Shown one piece after another: positions 60,296 through 64,000 of a stretch of 64,000 bases of DNA. The notes beneath the pieces are model-generated. The model was given only the letters and a program-made list of their open reading frames with translations. It searched no databases and was not told the DNA's origin. The stretch's first letter is position 1. Every line of letters starts with the position of its first letter. The translations under genes were made by a program, and so were the position numbers. Source of the stretch: Kwoniella bestiolae CBS 10118 (lineage: Eukaryota > Basidiomycota > Tremellomycetes > Tremellales > Cryptococcaceae); assembly GCF_000512585.2 (NCBI RefSeq), contig NC_089241.1, positions 7,458,001-7,522,000 on the forward strand. The letters are read 5' to 3'.

Positions 60296-61938
60296 TCATC
60301 GTACAACCTCCCTCCCATCACTCAACACTTTCCTCTTAACTTCCAATCCCACCCCTTTCCCGCCATTCTGAAGTATCTTCTCAGTAGCAAGCTCGTCCAG
60401 CAATTTCAGCTGTTTCTCTGTACTTTGCATCTCTGGTGGTACGGTGGTCTCGCTATTTGGTGATTCAAGTAATCGAGAAACGGCCTATTGGGAGTGAGCG
60501 TCAGCGTGTGTACAGCACGGAGAGAAGAGTGTTATTAGAGGAGAGGAGGAAAGACAAGACAGGATTTCATATTTGATATAAGGTTAAATAGGATTATATT
60601 GGATCGGATTGACTGACCAGTTTGACCCCCCACCATGTCCTAGTTCGCTTGGGGTTGGGGTTCGTCTCGCTCGTTCCTTGCATTTCTATAGACCGGAGGA
60701 AATGTTTGAGGGATAGTTGATAGTCGCTATGTACGTTTATCACATATCAGCTATCGTGACTCTCTCTTCTCTTGTTTGACATCAATCCGTGGATCTAGGT
60801 CGACCATGAAGGGAAGAACAGTGTACTATAACCAGCAAACCCCTCATCTACACCTGATAAGATAAAGAAGAACACCCACCCAAGGGTATAAGCCACCTCC
60901 CCCGCCCTCCTCACCGCCCCCTCATCCCATGGTTGCAAACTCAACAAATGGCCCAGGGCATCGAGGGACTGGACGTACATCCCCTGTTCGCAGTATAGTT
61001 CGGAGAGCAGGGACCAGCCCGAAGGGTCGGAATAGAAGGTATCGAGGTATTTCAGGAGTGGGGGGATGGCGCTGGAGGGGGAAGAGAGGGAGAGGGTGAG
61101 TGAGATTAGACGTTGGTGCGCTGACTACATTTGAGGGAGTAGAATTAGTCAGAGTATCTCGTGAATCAATGGGAGATATTGAGGTTGTATGTCTCTCTCC
61201 TTTCTATCCGCAATACATTTAGAGAAGGGCTCATGACTTTGCCCCTTATTCTCACTGCGAACGAATGAGTGTTTGACGAGCGCCAGTCCGTATCCCAAGA
61301 CCCTTTTCCACTGGGCTTCGACTTGGATCTGTGTCTAGATATCACCGGAATACTCACCACGTTCGTCTCGTCCACTAATAACAGGTTCTCATAAAGCCTC
61401 TTAGCATCTTCCACCCTCCCCTGAGACTCTAACAACAACCCATCAAGTATCTTGACACGGGGAGATGAAGGGAATTTGGAGTGAAGTAATTTGATCTGTT
61501 CCTATAATAATCATTACGAGTCATCAGTACAGTACATACATGCAATTCTTCCTAGGTTCATTATTGAGAGGTGCTATAATGCCATGTTATTGGATTGATG
61601 GTATGAGTTATACAAATGATGTAGAGTTGTGGGTTACACTTACCTGAGAAAGTTCGATCTGACCCAAGTCCAACGCAGCTATAGCCAGCTGTTCTCTTAA
61701 TGCCCATTCTGCATGAAACCACGAGTCAGCATATCATCTTGGTGCGCTCTCCTAGAGATGAAGTGGAGATAGCAGATCAGGGATGATACCATCTATACTT
61801 CATGGCACCATTCAACTCACCCTGATCACCTACTTTGCCCCCTTTCGATACTTTCAGTCCCAGTTCTACGACCTCTTCGGAGTGTCTCGCTCCAATCGTA
61901 CGCCATCTTGCTAGTCTCTCCAGATCCGTCGATGACAT
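60296..61938 (-). CDS. EMC2: ER membrane protein complex subunit 2 (EMC2), TPR protein
   Basis: EMC2 is the cytosolic TPR subunit of the EMC, an insertase for tail-anchored and multi-pass proteins. The product starts MSSTDLERLARWRTIGARHSEE. It continues through helical repeats: ELSQEQIKLLHSKFPSSPRVKILDG, LLESQGRVEDAKRLYENLLLVDETN, an exon restoring VWKRVLGYGLALVKHS, AIPPLLKYLDTFYSDPSGWSLLSELY, MYVQSLDALGHLLSLQPWDEG, RRAGEVAYTLGDYQLSLKHFLRSIE. The order FPSSRV / EGRVxxA / LLxxDxTN / YLDxFxxDxxxWxLLSELY is the EMC2/Oca3 pattern. The C-terminus is EVKRKVLSDGREVVR with the stop at 60296. About seven introns. Confidence 0.85.
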
Positions 61939-62410
61939 CTTGCCTTGTCTTGGAGTATTGTTTTGGGATATTTTGGTGTAAAGTGAAGGAAGGAATGATA
62001 GTCGCTTTTACCATCTGAGGTGTAGCTTGGTATCTCAACAACAGCTCACGGACAGCCTCCACCGTACGACCGATTCAACGTGGCACAGCACTACCATCAC
62101 TGATACTGATGAAGAATACTCGAATATGCACAATCTTGTATTGCGATCTTAGACTGATTCATGTACATGAACACGAGCAGATCGTTGCAAGATACATACA
62201 TCCAGATAGCATATATAACGAAAAAAAGACAGTATTGATTGTCGTTTAACGTATCATGTTATCTCTACCTCATCTCATAACTGATCCCTTCCCCAAATTA
62301 CAAGGCACATCCTATCCAATCGTCTAATATTCCTATCCTCAGATACCATCGGCCACGTACACATCCACCAAACCAAATGACTATCCTTCCTTCACTCCTT
62401 TTGCTCAACC
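61939..62410. other. Intergenic region EMC2 promoter / 3' end of the four-helix protein
   Basis: About 470 bp between two minus-strand genes. No gene supported. Confidence 0.35.
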
Positions 62411-63922
62411 CTACACAGTCCCCTCCCTATTCCTCTGCCCCGCCCCACCGCCCGTCAAATGCGCCGTAACCCCCTCATTCCTCGCCCTCTCCCACGCCTC
62501 GTCCTCCTCAACATTCCCAATCCTATACCCCGTGTTCCCATTCCTCTCTTCCTCATCGCTTCGTCGTGGTTGAGGCGCATGTCCAGTCAAATGCGCTGTA
62601 ACTCCCTGAGACTGAGCTCGGGACCACGCTTCCTCTTCTTCCCTATTTACTGAAGTGCCCTCGGCTGGCCCACCTTGAGCCCAGGAAGCTTCGGGATGAT
62701 ATTCGCCTTTCTCGTACCCTCCTGGAGGGGGTCCGTTGATTGGTGGACCGGGATAGGGAGGGACCATCCATGCTTGAGATGCCCCTTGGCCTGGAGGGCC
62801 GGGTGGTGGAGGGTAATAGTAGCCTGGTTGCATTTGGAATGATTGGTTCTGGTTCTGGTTCTGGATGACTCGAGTTCGAGAGCGGATGGAGGATGGGTCA
62901 AGGAGTTGGCGGTAGTATGATAAGAGGATTGAGGCGAATAGGAGCTAACGTAGGTACGAGGATCAGTATAATTGGAGTGAGGGTCTAACAGAGGTGAGGT
63001 GGCTCACTGATATTAGGAGGGATAAGAATAACCAAGCGAATACAGACCATGTACCTCGATCCCATGCGTTGTCGCAGACTGGTTTTGTACATCAGCTCAC
63101 CCGTCGTGGAGTATGAGAAAGAGTACTCACTGGTATTGGCTTGGTCATCGTTGATAGTAGTTGTATCGCCGAATCTCTACATGTAAGCGTGGGGAATCAG
63201 CTTCAAGTGGGTTCGTCCGCTGTGAAGGATGACATAATCATTCTAGCAGGATAGGCCACTTACATCGAATGCTGCTTGTCCAGTTTCATTCTTGACACAC
63301 TGCTCGATTAGATCTTTCTATTGACATGACCAAAAGGTCAGCTTGTGTCACCTGATCGTTGACGATGGTCAAGATTCAAATAGCTTACCTTCATGGAGAA
63401 ATGAATGATGACAGAGATGATCTGATTTCCCACATTTACCAAGATACCTACAGGAGCTAGGACGATGAATAATCTCGCTAGGTTGGTCTTTTGCTATAAA
63501 GTTGAACGATAGGCATTAGTATATCATGTAGAGTATAACAATGCTTTCTCTTCTGTTGAATGGTAAGAATATGAAAAGGCCACTCACGACAATAGCGATG
63601 AATATGCAGAACGCCTCTATAACAGCAATTACGAAATACAATATCGCTTGCACAATGTCGAATACTTTCATCTTGGCAGTTTCTACGTGATCGTGTAGGT
63701 ATATCAGCACCACTCGTACTAAACACACCAGTGATGACATGAATACGCACCATTATCATTCCCCATATCCCTTATACTGTCCACTCCCAATGCTAGACCA
63801 TAGATGACACCCAATCCAGCAGTAAAGAATATGACTGGACGTAGGGAGTATGGGTAGACTTTCTGTACTACGGCGGTATACCTTGGTGGTGGGCCTGTTG
63901 TTGGGTTGTTGATGGTGGACAT
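62411..63922 (-). CDS. Four-helix membrane protein with repeated cytosolic tail motif
   Basis: From ATG 63922 the spliced product has a short Pro-rich N-terminus, then four hydrophobic helices: SLRPVIFFTAGLGVIYGLAL, VQAILYFVIAVIEAFCIFIA, LARLFIVLAPVGILVNVGNQ and SVFAWLFLSLLISLLFASIL. Between helices 3 and 4 a polar loop contains two Cys (IEQCVKNETGQAAF, ANTVCDNAWDRG) that could form a disulphide, and an NETG glycosylation site. The tail is Gln/Asn/Pro/Gly/Tyr-rich and ends with two copies of EAWxRAxxxGVTAHLTG. The plan suggests a fungal tetraspan or MARVEL-like surface protein. I do not recognise a named family. Seven or so short introns. Confidence 0.7.
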
Positions 63923-64000
63923 GTTGGATTGTGGAAATGATATCGAGGGTTGAGTGAGGTGATTGGTATCGGGATTGGGAACGAAGAGAGGTGATTTGTG

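Overview
The window looks like a basidiomycete yeast nuclear chromosome segment, most likely from the Tremellales (Cryptococcus/Kwoniella type). I infer this from dense gene packing on both strands, many short introns (mostly 45-80 nt) with GTGAGT/GTAAGT donors and CTGAC/CTAAC/CTGAT branch-point motifs close to the AG acceptor, many very small exons, and the protein content. The genus is an inference. Gene models were spliced by eye: outer coordinates run from start to stop codon and include introns.

Core genes, in order: the C-terminal end of an Arg/Asp-rich protein (1-266); Rvb2/reptin helicase (-); an F-box/leucine-rich protein (+); a kinesin-3 motor (+); a LAMMER dual-specificity kinase (+); ribulose-phosphate 3-epimerase (-); the spliceosomal helicase Prp28 (+); a phosducin-like protein (+); cytochrome c (-) divergent from a small one-helix membrane protein (+); tRNA m1A58 methyltransferase subunit Trm6 (-); Yif1 (+); a DXD glycosyltransferase (+); tubulin cofactor C (+); 6-phosphofructo-2-kinase (-); methylcrotonyl-CoA carboxylase alpha (+); mitochondrial ribosomal protein uS15m (-); a small mitochondrial membrane protein (+); EMC2 (-); and a four-helix membrane protein (-). 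These genes act in unrelated pathways. They are neighbours, not an operon or a biosynthetic cluster.

Two stretches are different: about 5.0-9.9 kb and about 28.3-39.2 kb. They hold a small family of BTB/POZ-like genes (six members or fragments: A, B, C, D, E and a fragment) with a shared, recognisable gene structure. They also hold two tandem paralogues (J1, J2) of a long helical protein that I do not recognise, built around a repeated F..F...[YF]G....IP....W module, and an array of three tandem hairpin units. Most of these accessory genes carry visible lesions (frameshifts, in-frame stops, lost splice sites), while every core gene I spliced reads through cleanly. The pattern suggests a young, fast-turnover gene family in partial decay. 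The BTB-like and J families are the best candidates for something undescribed here.

I saw no transposon open reading frames, CRISPR arrays, rRNA or convincing tRNA genes.
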